Shown here piece by piece: positions 46,579 to 58,240 of a stretch of DNA of 64,000 nt. The stretch lies in the NCBI RefSeq assembly GCF_000512585.2, contig NC_089244.1:1116001-1180000 (forward strand), written 5' to 3'. The notes beneath the pieces are model-generated. The model searched no databases. It was not told where the DNA came from and saw only the letters and a program-made list of their open reading frames with translations. Both the position numbers and the translations under genes were made by a program. The stretch is from Kwoniella bestiolae CBS 10118. Lineage: Eukaryota; Basidiomycota; Tremellomycetes; Tremellales; Cryptococcaceae. Numbering within the stretch: position 1 is the stretch's first letter; every line of letters begins with the position of its first letter.

Positions 46579-48766
46579 TCAAGCTTTAACAGCTACCTTC
46601 CTCGTCCGTCTCACTCGCGGACTACCAACCGGTATAGCTTTACTCCTCGTACTCCTAGTTCTGGTCTTCGGTGCAGCTTTATGTTCAGAGCCAAATATAT
46701 TCTCTTCCAATTCACCCAAAATTTTATGCTTGATCTTACTCTTATCCAACTTATCTTCCTCGGTCGGTAATTTTGAGGAACCTTTATTGGGCGAGTCATT
46801 AAACACCTCCCATTCATCGATCCAATCCTCTTCATTCTCCTTTTCGACCATGTTAGAACTGGTCTTGCCAAATGCAAATAGATTACCTTTCCCAGGCGTG
46901 GCGTTCACCCCAGTGATGGGAATATCCTTGTCGAACGATTTAGTCTTCTTACTGGGACTATCAAATGCGTTGGACCTTCTCTTACTTGGTGAGAATGGGG
47001 TCGGCGGAGTAGGAGGGGCATCGCTCAGTTCGGAATCTGAGCCGAAATCCACATGTGTCGTGCGTGCTCTAAAAGGAATTGGTGATGAGGTAGTCTGATG
47101 ATGTTTGGCAGGCGAACGAGGGGAGGCTGTAGGTCGAGGCGTGGGCAATTGAACAGGTTGGTTCGGTTTGTCGAAGGTGGTAAGGGCTACACAGAATACA
47201 TAATGTCAACGAGAAGATCTTACACAGAACTCCAGTCGTCCCGTATAGTATATCCTTGTGATGTAGGAGGTAAGGAGGTATGAACTTACGCTTAGCCTTT
47301 GCCTTCCCTTTCCCCTTGATAGCCCTCGGTTTACCGACCACGACCATCTCCCCATCCAATCTCGTCTGCGTCTGCCAATCAGAAGGTTTAACCTTCTTCC
47401 ACTCCTCCTCAACCCTTTCCACCCACTTATCAGTCTCCCCCTGAATATGATAATCTATAATGCCTTCCCATTCCTTAGCTGCGGGAGGGGTAGCATTAAC
47501 AAATACTACTATCCCCTTCTTCTTGGTCTTCTTATCGGACGAAGAAGCGTTCTGAGCATGTACCGACCTAGCAAATTCCTTGACTAGTCTTTTCAGGCCG
47601 TGCACTTTCAGCGAAGTTCCCATGATGAGTAATAGATCGGGTTGACGCGAGAGATCATAGGTGGTTACTGATCCTATATCGTCACCTAGGGGATGGGGTT
47701 CGTCATACAGGACGATGGAGGGTCGTAACGTTCCTACAGAGGTCGCTCGGGCTGAACGATTCACACGCGATTGAGCTGAGAGTAAATCGAAAAATTAGCC
47801 TTCCAACCATACCTGGACCGACCGCATCATATGCATAGGAACTTCCTTCTTCCGCTACTCCTCGTTGATCAAGTTCTTCAAACGATGCGGACCTCTTTGC
47901 TCATATGTTTGTTCTGCCTCCTTCCTCATCCAGCCATTATACTCTAGGAGAAACAACTCACATCGTTCCAAACAAGCCGGACAATCCGGAGCCTCCCCCT
48001 CCCTAAACGCCTCCAACCATTCCCCCGTCCTTTCGAAATCCTTCATACACAACACGCATCTCACCCTCCCAAGATCCCCATGAAGCTCTATATTCCTCGT
48101 CTCCCTCTTTTTGAACCCCTGCCCTCTCCCTCCCGACTCCAATCCCAGACGTCGTTCCAGACCATCTATATTTTGTGTGTAGGATCTGAGAAGTTTCCCC
48201 TTCTGTTCGAGCTTCTTGATGAAATGGTGTGTCCTTGTGGGCTGGGCGTTCATACATTCCCGTGTGAGCTCAGCGATGAAGGTGTAGAATATGGATGTTG
48301 TCTGGGGGTTGAGGAAGAGACCGGAGGAGAAGAGTTCTTTCCCGCTGAAGAATGTGTCGGGGTAGCGCGATTTCACGAGTGAGTAGAGTCCGTCGGCGGA
48401 ACGGAAGTCCTATCACATCGAGGTATTAGTATCTTCTAGAGCGACCTTCTAATGATATGTATGATAACAGCAGATGATGGCACGATTCATATGGAAGATG
48501 TGACGCGACATTGACTCAGTCATGTGGTTGTACAGTCCTCCAGGACCGATGTTTCATCCCCCTTTCCTCCCCTTCCAGCATATAGAGCACAAAGATGCAC
48601 TCACGGGTATACCGCTACTACAGCTGATCCCCGCCCCACTGACCACCACTACCCTCCTAGCCTTCGCAATCGCAGTAGACACATCGGATAACTGTCTCCT
48701 AGCGGTAAAATCTTCGGGAGAAGTCGAGGATAGCAGGTGATCGAGCGGGAGGTGAGTGATGGGCAT
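46579..48766 (-). CDS. HST3/HST4-type sirtuin, NAD-dependent histone deacetylase
   Basis: Sirtuin; HST3/4 relatives remove H3K56 acetylation after S phase. Exons (minus): 48766-48605, 48409-47962, 47775-47290, 47186-46579, giving 567 residues. Motifs: VVVVSGAGISCSSGIP (residues 39-54), DFRSADGLY, SYTQNIDGLERRLGL, ELHGDLGRVRC with the catalytic His, zinc ligands CVLC and CPAC, RPSIVLYDEPHP, LLLIMGTSLKVHGLKRLVKE and KGIVVFVNATPP. The C-terminal extension of about 190 residues is Ser/Pro-rich and basic (SPSKRRS, KTRTRSTRSK), fitting nuclear location. The LKVHGLKRLVKEFA stretch favours the HST3/4 class over SIR2 itself. Confidence 0.9.
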
Positions 48767-49247
48767 GATGTCGGGTAGGCAAGAGGATCAAGAGGGCGAG
48801 AATCTGCCGATAGGTGGAAAAGGGGGAAGGAGAGAAGCAAGAAGATCTCTGTACAAGAGTTGCTTAAAGAAGGGCGGAAGGAAACCAAGATGAATAGGTG
48901 GGGAAAGATCAACGTTGTTCCTTTCCAATCGATCGAAGGTAGTATCGTATCGTTATGCTGTTCTCTTCAAATGATTGTAATGTCCAAGGAGTGATCAATG
49001 ATTCTTGCGTTATATTCAATGAATCGAATCAAAAAGAGAACAAGGATGAATGTTTATTGATGTCCAAGTATGAAGATGAGGAAAGAGTAATGTTCAATGT
49101 TTGACGACATCCCAATAATCCCCTCCTTCCTTTCCCTTTGATGCTACTGCTCACAAATCACCCGAAAAGGAGAGGCGCGTCGTACAATGGACGTGTCATA
49201 TCACTTTTTCACTCTCACATCTCAACGTGAAGCCAACAAAAAAAACT
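48767..49247. other. Intergenic: sirtuin promoter and tRNA 3' flank
   Basis: 481 bp. GGCGCGTCG at 49173-49181 is CpG-rich and MCB-like but not exact. A poly-A stretch at 49238-49245 is the tRNA terminator on the minus strand. Confidence 0.5.
49237..49247 (-). terminator. Pol III oligo-T terminator of tRNA-Gly
   Basis: On the minus strand, directly after the discriminator base, the sequence runs AG then eight T. This is the standard RNA polymerase III stop. Confidence 0.8.
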
Positions 49248-49336
49248 TACACCGTAAGGGAGTCGAACCCTTGCCGCACCGAATCAGAGGAGTTGAGTCC
49301 TGGCAACGGTGCATGATACCGTTTCACCAACGGTGT
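49248..49336 (-). tRNA. tRNA-Gly (GCC) with an 18-nt intron
   Basis: The cloverleaf can be folded by hand. The acceptor stem ACACCGT pairs perfectly with ACGGTGT. D stem is GTGA/TCAT, anticodon stem CACCG/CGGTG with loop TTGCCA-T giving anticodon GCC. T stem AAGGG/CCCTT has loop TTCGACT. An 18-nt intron sits in the canonical place, after base 37. The B box GGTTCGACTCC is intact. A run of eight T on the minus strand follows as polymerase III terminator. Length is 89 with intron and 71 without. The loop matches the TTGCCAT of yeast tRNA-Gly(GCC). Confidence 0.9.
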
Positions 49337-49545
49337 GTTGAGATGTTTGACGATGCAACTGTTGTAAATATATAATCGACTCGTGGTTGGATAACAGCCT
49401 TGTTGCATGTTTTCTTCCTGTTCTCATGTCTGTATATTGTGATGACACGGAGCACAAGAGTTGGACCAAATCCCAAACAGTCAAATGGTATGGTCCCAGT
49501 GCTAGACAATATTCCAATGAATCTCATAACTTATATAGAACATCG

Positions 49546-51771
49546 TCACATTTCCATAATCTCCCTCCAGCTCTCCCTCGTAACCTCATCCATCCCCTCA
49601 TCAACCTCCCTCCCAACCTTCTCGACATTCTGTCTAATCTCCTTATCACGCTCATTACCCAGATTTTCAAAAATATCCGTAAACTCCTTTCTCATAGCTT
49701 CCCCGGTCCCTTCTACAACGGTATTAGGTGATCTAGCAGTTTTCCTCCCGATGTTGGGACCATTACGAATTTGGAGGAACTCGTACCCCACTTTATAAGT
49801 TTGGGACAGGGTGGATGAGATCCATGCTTGGTCTGTCTCGCCTGGCCAGAATACTATTTTCACGTGTGAACAGACAGTGTCAGCGAGCTTCATCTGTCAG
49901 ACGACTGATTGGGTTTTCCCTTCTGTATATTGATGACAGAGGAAAACGAAGGATTGACTTCAAGTACTAAAGGGACAACTCACACATAGGTGTCCTAGTC
50001 CTCAACCCCTCCATCGTACTATTACTTCCCCCATGAGTTACGAACCACCCCGTAGCCTCGTGGGAAAGTACGCCGAATTGGTATACCCATTGGACCAGTC
50101 TCGCCTTGTCAGTATAGTTGTTCTTGGTAATCTTCTCCCTGGCGAGGGTTTGAAGCTCCATAGGCGCTACGCCCTGTACAAGGATGAATCGGATCTCATG
50201 CTCGATCAGAACATCGAGGAGGACGGAAAGCTGGTGGGGTTTGGGAGGGAACATGAGGGTTCCGAAACTGTACCGCGATTGGTAAGCTTTCTTCGAAGTG
50301 CAAGGACTGTTTATTTAGAGCACTGAGTATGCCTCACCTGATATAGATCACGCTGTTCTTTCCCTTCTCGTCCAACGCTCTGTCCAAGAAGAGCTGCAGA
50401 TCGCTGTCAAGCTTCATACCTCTATCGTCGACTTGAAGAGGAAGTAATGGTCCGGTGAATAGGACTTTGTGGCCCTATTCGCGGTTTATTCGAATCCATC
50501 CGTCAGTCATACGAGACTTGGATGAATCGGGCAAACATTACATACCAGCTTCTTCATCTCCTTTTGATAAATTTTACCGAGAAATCCGGGCCAGGCATGT
50601 ACCATCGCTTCGAGATAAGGAAGGGACTCGTAGATCGCGTTGATCGTAGGGAGGAAATTATCCCCTGGTAGCGGAAAGCATATACAACGTTAGATCTCAC
50701 AGCGTCTCTCAACTGGTCAACGGGAGTTGACTCACGTTGAGTGGGTTGGGCTTCGTACATATCTGCAAGTTACCTCACCATCAATGAGTATTTTTACTTG
50801 ATGCTGTCGCATCTGACTAGACACTCACAGAAAGGTGGTATTCCAGGGAGCTCGATCACATCCTCATTCTCACCTAGCATCTATCGTGAATATCACCAAA
50901 AGTCAATATACCACAAGATGCCTGATTTGCGAAGACTCACCTCGTTATAGACCTTATCAGTCTCCTCAGGTGGTGCAGCCAAAATCCTCTCGATCCGCTC
51001 TCTGTAAGTCATAACATCCGGATTGGTAGTTTTGAGGAACATCCTGTGATGATCACGAGTTGAGCGTCTTCATGCCAAGCCTGTGTGCTCCAAGACAGGC
51101 GTGGCTCACTCACCAGGAAGTATGTTCCGAAGCCAGCGCAAACAATATGACCAACTTTGCCCCGAAACCCATCTCCACATTGATATCATGTAGAATCTTG
51201 ACGCATCGAGTACATGCTATACTGACGTCGAGGAAAGCCACAGTGGGAGGGACGTTGTGAGAGTAGATCTCCTTCTTGAGGAGAGAGTCGTACACTGGCT
51301 CGCACTATTCCAATCCCCGTTAGCCCACAGTGTATCCCATTCCCACCGAGAGCGTAGACTATAGATAATTCAGCAACCTACCTTCAAGAGCCTTGGGTAA
51401 ACCTCCACAACCTTCCCATGCAACATCATCATAAACTTTAACATCTCTTCCAAGCCCGTTACGGGGTATTCCTTCGATTTCTCATCTTCATCACCATAAT
51501 GAATGATTTTGATCCGCTTACCATCCTCGAAAAGTCCGTATCTTCCTAATTCCTTTTTGCAGGGGATGGAGTGAGCGATGGGAATGAGGATTGTAATTAC
51601 ACTGTCGGGATTACGAGAGAGGAGTTGGGGGATGAGGCTGATACCTGGTCGGAGATGGCCCCATCTGTACGCATATTCCATCAGATAGACCCTAGTAGAT
51701 GAGAGAAGAATATGCTAAGCTCACAATGGTAAGGGAGTGATCAAGTAATGTTTCTTCGACGAGTTAGTCAT
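49546..51771 (-). CDS. Family 1 UDP-glycosyltransferase, paralog A
   Basis: GT1 glycosyltransferase, expected to move a sugar from a UDP-sugar to a small lipophilic acceptor; the substrate is unknown. Exons (minus): 51771-51725, 51664-51382, 51304-51114, 51043-50941, 50880-50829, 50762-50736, 50664-50546, 50474-50338, 50267-49984, 49853-49546, giving 516 residues. WGHLRPG near residue 17 carries the catalytic His. The UDP-sugar motif region reads VYQFGVLSHEATGWFVTHGG, then MEGLRTRTPMLFWPGETDQ. The usual WAPQ is WVYQ here. Every intron position matches paralogs B and C, so the three share a recent ancestor. No transmembrane tail is seen. Confidence 0.85.
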
Positions 51772-52816
51772 TGTCGATATTTTTGCTTATGAGTATGAAA
51801 TGAGAAGGTTGGAGCTATTGTACGTCGCAGAGGGAAGAGAGGCTGATTCTCTCAGTGCTTTATATACTTTACCAGTATTTGATGACACCACCAGCATGTA
51901 CAGATCCACACCGCTGAATCACCCCGTCGATCGACCAGACTAAAGATCGCACAGATTGCTTCAAGATCCCCTTTGGCGGTGTTGAGCAAGCGGAGGGCGG
52001 ATTTGTGATACTCCAACGAAGGGCCTTGCGTCCGGTCATCGGTTGAAATGTCGGTCAAAGAAGAACCCATCCGGAGCTGTACCTGGATATACAGTACAGT
52101 ACTCTATGTATACGAGTATTTGTTTTGCGTCCAATCTCGCAGAACGCCGAGATAAGCTAAAACGATCGCTTTTACGTCACATACGAGTACTGGGTACAAG
52201 GACGGGCACATTTTACGAGGACAGTAGGGAGACGACGTTAGAGATCCATTTGCAAGATAGGAAGGCATCCAAAGGCTGAGCGTCATGATAGATGATGATG
52301 GGTAAATCGAAAAACATTCCGAGGATTTGATCTGTAGACGCAACATCGAAGAACGTGCTGCCATTGGTTACTGTACCTTGCAACAAGTACACACGCGGTG
52401 CACATTCAGGAGAAAAGTATCAACGGAGTCTGACTTGCTCTTCCCGCTTACTCTGTCCGCAGATGACATGTTGTCAAGAAATGCACCTTCGCACGGAGAC
52501 GAGAACAATCCAACCCCCCAAGGAGACCGGAATATACTCGGATCAGGGAGCACTCAAGTATCAAGCTCGGCGATCAACCGAGCCAAAGGGTTGATAAGAT
52601 GTCGCCGAAGGGTGAAACCGATGCGATGAGCACGAGGGAACAACCACGACGACCATTGTTACTCCGGATGTCCGTGTGCTACAAAGAGCACCGCATGCGT
52701 GTACATCTTGAGCGACAAGCATACAAAGGATAGATGAAGATGCATATATACATGTCGGATGAGCTTAGATATCATACATTACTCACATCTTGAACACCTT
52801 CGCAGATCATCCATCA
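51772..52816. promoter_or_regulatory. Divergent promoter region, UGT A / UGT B
   Basis: 1045 bp between two divergent paralogs, the longest gene-free stretch. TATATAAA on the minus strand at 51859-51866 lies about 90 bp upstream of the UGT A start; CATATATA at 52743-52750 lies about 70 bp upstream of the UGT B start. A 72-codon minus frame (52067-51852) ends inside the TATA element and is not called. Confidence 0.55.
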
Positions 52817-55013
52817 ATGACAACTTCTAAACATTTCCTACTCGCGCCTTTCGGAGGGCAAGTCTCGTCTCCTCTTGCTCTATTCCTTTCCGCTGTGCTA
52901 ATCCCAAATTCATAGATGGGGTCACCTCCGACCAGCAATCTCATTCATCCCCAACCTCCTATCCAGATCCCCCTCATCGCTCATCACCATCCTCGTACCC
53001 GTGTCCAACTCCAAACCAGCATCGCAAGAATTCCAGCGATACGGATTAGACACGAACGACAAAGTCAAGATCATTCATTATGGGGCAAAGGAAAATGCCA
53101 AGGAGATAGCATATACGAAGGGGAATGAATTGGTAGTTCAGATTAGGGAGCTGATAGGTGCTATTGGTGCGAATTACGGGAAGATTCTGAAGGTACGAGA
53201 TTTACGTCTTTGTTATCGTTATCTCTTTCCAATGAGCGAGTGATATGATATAGGAGAATCAGTCATGCTGATAGAACCTTTGTTTGCGGTAGTGCGAACC
53301 TGTACATGACACTCTCCTGGAGAAGGACGTCGAGACCCATCCCATCACACCTCATGTCGCTATCACTTCAATCACCACCACTCAATTTACCGTACCCATC
53401 TGCGAAAAGATCAATAAGGAGTTGCAGAAGGATGTGAAGTTGGCGCTGTGGACACCTACTGGTGTGGAGCATGCTGCGTGGTAGGTCCGACTCTTTGTCG
53501 TCAAGATGAACAAATAGTTGCTGAGTCTTAATTTAGGGTCATGTGCAATTTACCCGAGGGCGAGACCTACCGGGAAAGAGCAAAAAGGATTTTTGAAGCT
53601 CCTGATGAGGAGAAGAAGAAGGTTTATAACGAGGTGATTGACAATGATATCTTCTGGTATAGGCTTACCATAGGAGAATTGACCACACCACTAATCGAGC
53701 TGTTATCGATAGGTACTTGGGGAGAATGAAGAAGTCGTCAACGTACCTGGTGCTGCACCCATATGTCAGTATCTTTCACCACTACCTTGAATGGCCGAAA
53801 ACTGACACCCCGTTCCGAACAGACACGTACGAAGCTCAACCCAACCGAAGTGAGTTGCATATGGTGCACCAAAGACTCGATGGCCATAGGCTGATATCAG
53901 ATCTCTCAGATGATACGTTCTTTAGAATCGTCTACCCAATCTTACCGATCTTACCCCGAGTGACAATGATACATCCCTATCCTGCATTTTTGGGACAGAA
54001 GTACAAGAAAGCTGCAGAAGAATCGGTGAGTCATACTGCTGCTTGAGATCCGTTTTAAGACGAATCCACTGAGGTGAATGATACATAGGCGGATCTAAAA
54101 TTTGTGCTTCCGTTCATAGGGATACGACGTTCTGCAAATCGGTCAGCAGATACCGGCCGACCCTCAGATCGGGCTTCCCGATGGACCCCTCAAGCAGTTC
54201 CTCGATGAGGCTCTAGAAGAGAAAGGTAAAGACAGTGTAATCTATATCAGGTGAGTCACGATCCATTCTCAGAATCAGCTGGACATACATAACCTTCTGA
54301 CTGAAATTATAATCAGCTTCGGTACCTTGTACTTTGCCCCTTCGCTCGAACAGCTCTCAATCCTTCTTGATGTCCTCATCTCTCTTGACAAACGATTCAT
54401 CCTATCTCTGGGCATCGCCTCACCCGATATCCAGACTATGGTGAAAGACAAGTTCGATTCTAATGGACAAGGAAAGGGGATCTACGTAGATTGGGCGCCT
54501 CAACTCTCCGTTCTGAAGCACGAGGCGACAGGGTGGTTCTTGACTCATGGAGGTGCTAATTCCGTTATAGAAGCTATGAGGGCGAGAACACCAATGTGTA
54601 AGTTATTGATCTGTCTCAATTACCAGATGCCTTATCATGACATCAAACAGAAGAGCATTGTCAGTACTCTGAAAATTATGCTAACATTGAGACCATGAAT
54701 CTATTAATACGCAGTATTCTGGCCAGCGGATATCGACCAAGTATGGATTTCCAACGCGTTCTCCCGAATCCACCAAGCAGGATACGAGTTCCTGCAAATC
54801 CGTAATGGACCTAATATTGGAAGGAAGACCTATACCGGCGTGAAAGTGGAGGGAACGAAGCAGGCTATCCAGAATGAATTTACCTTTGTCTTTAGCTCGT
54901 TGGAGGATAAGGAGTTTGGAGGGAAATGGAGAGAAGGGGTGGAAGAGTTGGGTAGGAAGATGGAGGATGATAGTGCTGCGGAGGAGGATTGGAGGAAATT
55001 GGTTGATCTTTAG
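52817..55013 (+). CDS. Family 1 UDP-glycosyltransferase, paralog B
   Basis: Closest in motif quality to a canonical GT1 enzyme; acceptor unknown. Exons 52817-52857, 52916-53192, 53293-53480, 53537-53633, 53713-53764, 53823-53849, 53901-54025, 54120-54250, 54317-54597, 54715-55013 give 505 residues. LLAPFGGWGHLRPAISFIP holds the catalytic His. SFGTLYFAPSLEQLSILLDV opens the C-terminal Rossmann fold. The UDP-sugar motif is WAPQLSVLKHEATGWFLTHG, ANSVIEAMRARTPM, FWPADIDQVW. The conserved tail YEFLQIRNGPNIGRKTYTG follows. The first intron uses a GC donor (GGAGG|gcaagt); no GT site nearby keeps the frame that yields GGWGHLRP. Confidence 0.87.
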
Positions 55014-55586
55014 GTTGTGCATAGCATGGCACAGGAGTCAGGTATTGTATAGCCTTGTACTGTGTGCGAGTGAACGGTTTCGTCTCTCATTTTTATTAAG
55101 GCTGCCACTTAAAGAGAGAAAGCATCTGTTCCAACGCGCCCTCTCACTCTACATTATTCCGCTTCCAATAAACAAGACTGCCATCATCGTCACGGCAACG
55201 AGCATTTGGAGCATGAGTTGTCCTGGCCACTTTGACCCATGTGCTCCCGTTGGGCGGCTCTCAAGAACGTGCGGAGTACCAGATTGAAGATTGAATCTGT
55301 TTTGACAACCGTTTTGTATCAGCCCTTTGGATAGCACCAGGAAGCTACGGAAATTTTGTCGGACCGGACGCATTGACCCCTTGAGCGACGCTACAATACC
55401 GATAATTACCACCGAGATGTACTCCGCTGATACTGCCTTGCGGGGTAGCTCGGGCTAGGTGATAAGCCCACAGACCGGTGATGAAACCGAGGTGAAGGTT
55501 GTATATAATCTGACACCAGATTACTGATGGAATATATATAATATAAAATTCTGCTTGAACTCCACTTGAATCATTCAGCTTACAAC
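55014..55586. other. Intergenic, UGT B to UGT C
   Basis: 573 bp. An A/T-only stretch at 55541-55557 (ATATATATAATATAAAA) lies about 35 bp upstream of the UGT C ATG and may be its TATA region. A minus frame at 55149-55412 ends in a hydrophobic helix (LQMLVAVTMMAVLFIGSGIM) but has no ATG start or partner exon; not called. Confidence 0.5.
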
Positions 55587-57913
55587 ATGACGTCCACTTC
55601 TGAAAGCAACGCCAAGCACTACTTATTTGTACCTCAAGGAATGTAAGTCAAGTCCGATTGTTGCTCCATGTACTCTATTGCAGACAGACGGCGTGGAGTG
55701 TATATTGCATGCTGAATATGAATCCACTCCACCATCCAGACGGGGACATCTAAGACCAGCAATCCATACCATCCCCAATCTCCTCGCTCGATCCCCCAAC
55801 GCACTAGCTACGATCCTAGTTCCAGTGGGACACCACCAACCAGCTGTGAAAGAGTTCCAAGAGTACAGTCTGGATACGGACGAACGAGTGAAGATTGTTT
55901 ATTACGGGTCGAAGGAGACTGAGACTGACGGGAATGATAAGTCCCATGCGAAGACGAATTTGGAAGGGATGATGGTGTTTTTTAATGATATTGTTAAAGT
56001 GTTGGAGGAGAATTACGAGAAGATCATGAAGGTATGTTTCCAATCATCGATGTCTATAATCTCATACTGTATTCTTCCACTTGCCTTCTATCGCCCAAGC
56101 AGAATTAGGAAGTGGTAAGTGGTACTGAGGTGAACATTGCAGGGCGAACCGATATACGATGCTTTGTTGAATGATGAGGTCTCGACGCACGCAAGATCTC
56201 CAGACGTCGTTCTCGTGGAAGTTCAGACTACCCCGTTCTCAGTGCCGATATGTGAGAAGATCAATGAAAAGCTTGGTAAGAAAGTTTCGATGGCACTTTG
56301 GACACCTATCAGTGGGAACTATACTGCGTGGTGAGTTGGAGCTGGGTACCATCCGCATCTCTTACCTCCTCATGGACGGTATCTGATTGATTGTATATCT
56401 CTATCTGGTACTTTCACTGATTTGAAGCATGTCGATAGGTGTGCGTGTGATCCGTACCAAGGTCGAGCTTATCGACATAGAGTCGAAGAAATGTTTAAAG
56501 CGCCTGAAGAAGATAGGACAAAGGTTTATAACGAGGTGAGTCGGGTCGGTTCCGGCGTCTCTCGTAGGGGTGTTCTAGCTGTTCGGTACTGATCAGTGCA
56601 TGCTATAGCAACTCGGTGAAAATGAAGACGTTGTGCATGTGCCAGACAATGCATTCCGTGAGTGAGCCCCTATCATTATGATTGTAATGGAGACGTCAAG
56701 CTTACCGCAATCGTCGTTGAATCACACTGGTAGACGTGTTTGAGGCTCAACCTAATCAGCGTGAGTTTTGGCTCCAATCCTTCCACATTCGTCACCTGTC
56801 ATTGCTGATGCGACCGTTCGATCTTAGCCGATAATTTCATAAATATTGTACTGGGCTGTATACCCGTTTTGCCAAGAGCGACGATGGTTCACAGCTGGCC
56901 TTCATTCTTGGGTCAAGAATACAAGAAAGCTGCTGCTGAATTAGTGAGTGACTACCTCCCACCCATGGCATTCTTCGCCCAACTGAAGTATCCGTTTGCC
57001 CATTTATAGGGCATCAAAGTACTTCAGATTGGTGCTCAACTACCTGACCATTCCGAAAAAGAAGCTGCGCTTGTCGATGGTCCGTTGAAAGATTTCCTCG
57101 ATAAAGCTTTGATCAAGAAAGGCGAGGATAGCGTCATCTACATTAGATGAGTTGGCGAGTTCCGTCGATCGTATATGAGCTTCAAGATCAGGTTGTTACT
57201 ATCCCTGTTGTTTGTCCAGCTGACTCTGATGTTTGTGATCAGCTTCGGTACCCTCCTCTACCCTGCCAACAAGCAACAACTCTCCATCCTCCTGGACGTC
57301 CTGATCGCACTGGACAAGCGATTCGTCCTTGCCCAGGGACTCGCTTCGGAGGAGATCCAAGATATGGCCAACAAGAAGGTCGCAGAGTCCAACGGTAAAG
57401 GAATCATGTTGACTTGGGCGCCCCAATTCGCAATACTCAATCATAAAGCTACGGGATGGTTCTTGACCCATGGAGGGTTGAATAGTACTATGGAAGCTGT
57501 AAGGACTAGAACGGGGTTGTGTGAGTATTAGGCTGGGTCTTCAAGTCACCCACATATCCTGCCTATTCCGTCCTTGCCGGGGATAGAGAGGATGGTATGA
57601 CTGATAATATGATTCAGTGTTCTGGCCAGCAGACGTAGATCAAGTATGGATCGCCAATCAGTTCTCCCGAATCCTCAAAGCGGGGTATGAATTCTACCAA
57701 ATTCGAAATGGCCCAAGTATCGGTAGGACCACCTACACGGGAGTCAAAGTGGAGGGGACCGAACAAGCTATGAGAGATGAGTTCACCAAGGTGTTCAGTG
57801 GGTTGGATGGAGAGTTTGGGAAAGGGTTGAAGGATGGGATTAAGGCTGTAGGGGAGAAGATGGACGATGATCCGTTTACTGAGGAGGACTGGAAGGCTTT
57901 TATTGCGATGTGA
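55587..57913 (+). CDS. Family 1 UDP-glycosyltransferase, paralog C, damaged donor
   Basis: Exons 55587-55642, 55740-56031, 56143-56330, 56439-56535, 56609-56657, 56734-56760, 56828-56943, 57010-57146, 57243-57520, 57618-57913 give 511 residues if spliced like paralogs A and B. GHLRPAIHTIPNLL keeps the catalytic His, but the preceding Trp is Arg. SFGTLLYPANKQQLSILLDV, WAPQFAILNHKATGWFLTHG and FWPADVDQVW are present; RTPM of A and B is RTGL. After exon 8 the donor reads AG|ATGAGT instead of AG|GTGAGT; without splicing, TGA follows at 57148-57150 and the protein would stop at about residue 320, before the sugar-binding motif. It is either a rare AT-AG intron or an incipient pseudogene. Confidence 0.75.
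57147..57242 (+). other. Putative AT-AG intron of UGT C
   Basis: Begins ATGAGT, ends GTGATCAG, with a branch-like GCTGACT upstream of the acceptor. The intron occupies the same position as normal GT-AG introns in paralogs A and B. A single G-to-A change from GTGAGT explains it. Confidence 0.65.
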
Positions 57914-58240
57914 GGTGAAGGAGGAGGCTTAGTATCATGCGAAGTTTATTAGCGTCTTCTCTTAAAACGTTATTCTATAGATCAATGAGGCTGAGTCGGA
58001 TTAAAGTATGATAGCATGCATCGTGAATGGTTTTGTCCATGTGGGTATACCAGCATGTAAGAGCTGCAGAAGGTGCGGTCAAGGGCCGAGTTGTCATTTG
58101 CCCGACGCGTATCGATCAGAGCTGAATTCAAGTCAAGCATATTGTCGACGAGAATTATACTCTATTTTTGCTCCATCCTCATTCTTCATGACTATCTCAT
58201 TGGTTCATTATCTACTGGTCAGACCATCTCTCAAGTGACA
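57914..58240. promoter_or_regulatory. UGT C 3' end and ORC3 promoter
   Basis: 327 bp between tandem plus-strand genes. It contains an exact ACGCGT (58105-58110), listed separately. Confidence 0.5.
58105..58110 (+). promoter_or_regulatory. MluI cell-cycle box upstream of ORC3
   Basis: ACGCGT 131 bp upstream of the ORC3 ATG. Pre-replication genes are classic MBF targets in yeasts, so the position fits; function is inferred. Confidence 0.45.

Noticed and set aside
51852..52067. 72-codon ATG frame on the minus strand between UGT A and UGT B
   Set aside because: Its last codons coincide with the TATATAAA element of UGT A, it has no recognisable motif, and no partner exons. Probably promoter DNA.
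55149..55412. Minus frame ending in a hydrophobic helix between UGT B and UGT C
   Set aside because: No ATG begins it, no splice partner was found upstream, and composition is not gene-like apart from the helix. Could be a decayed tail-anchored gene, but unsupported.
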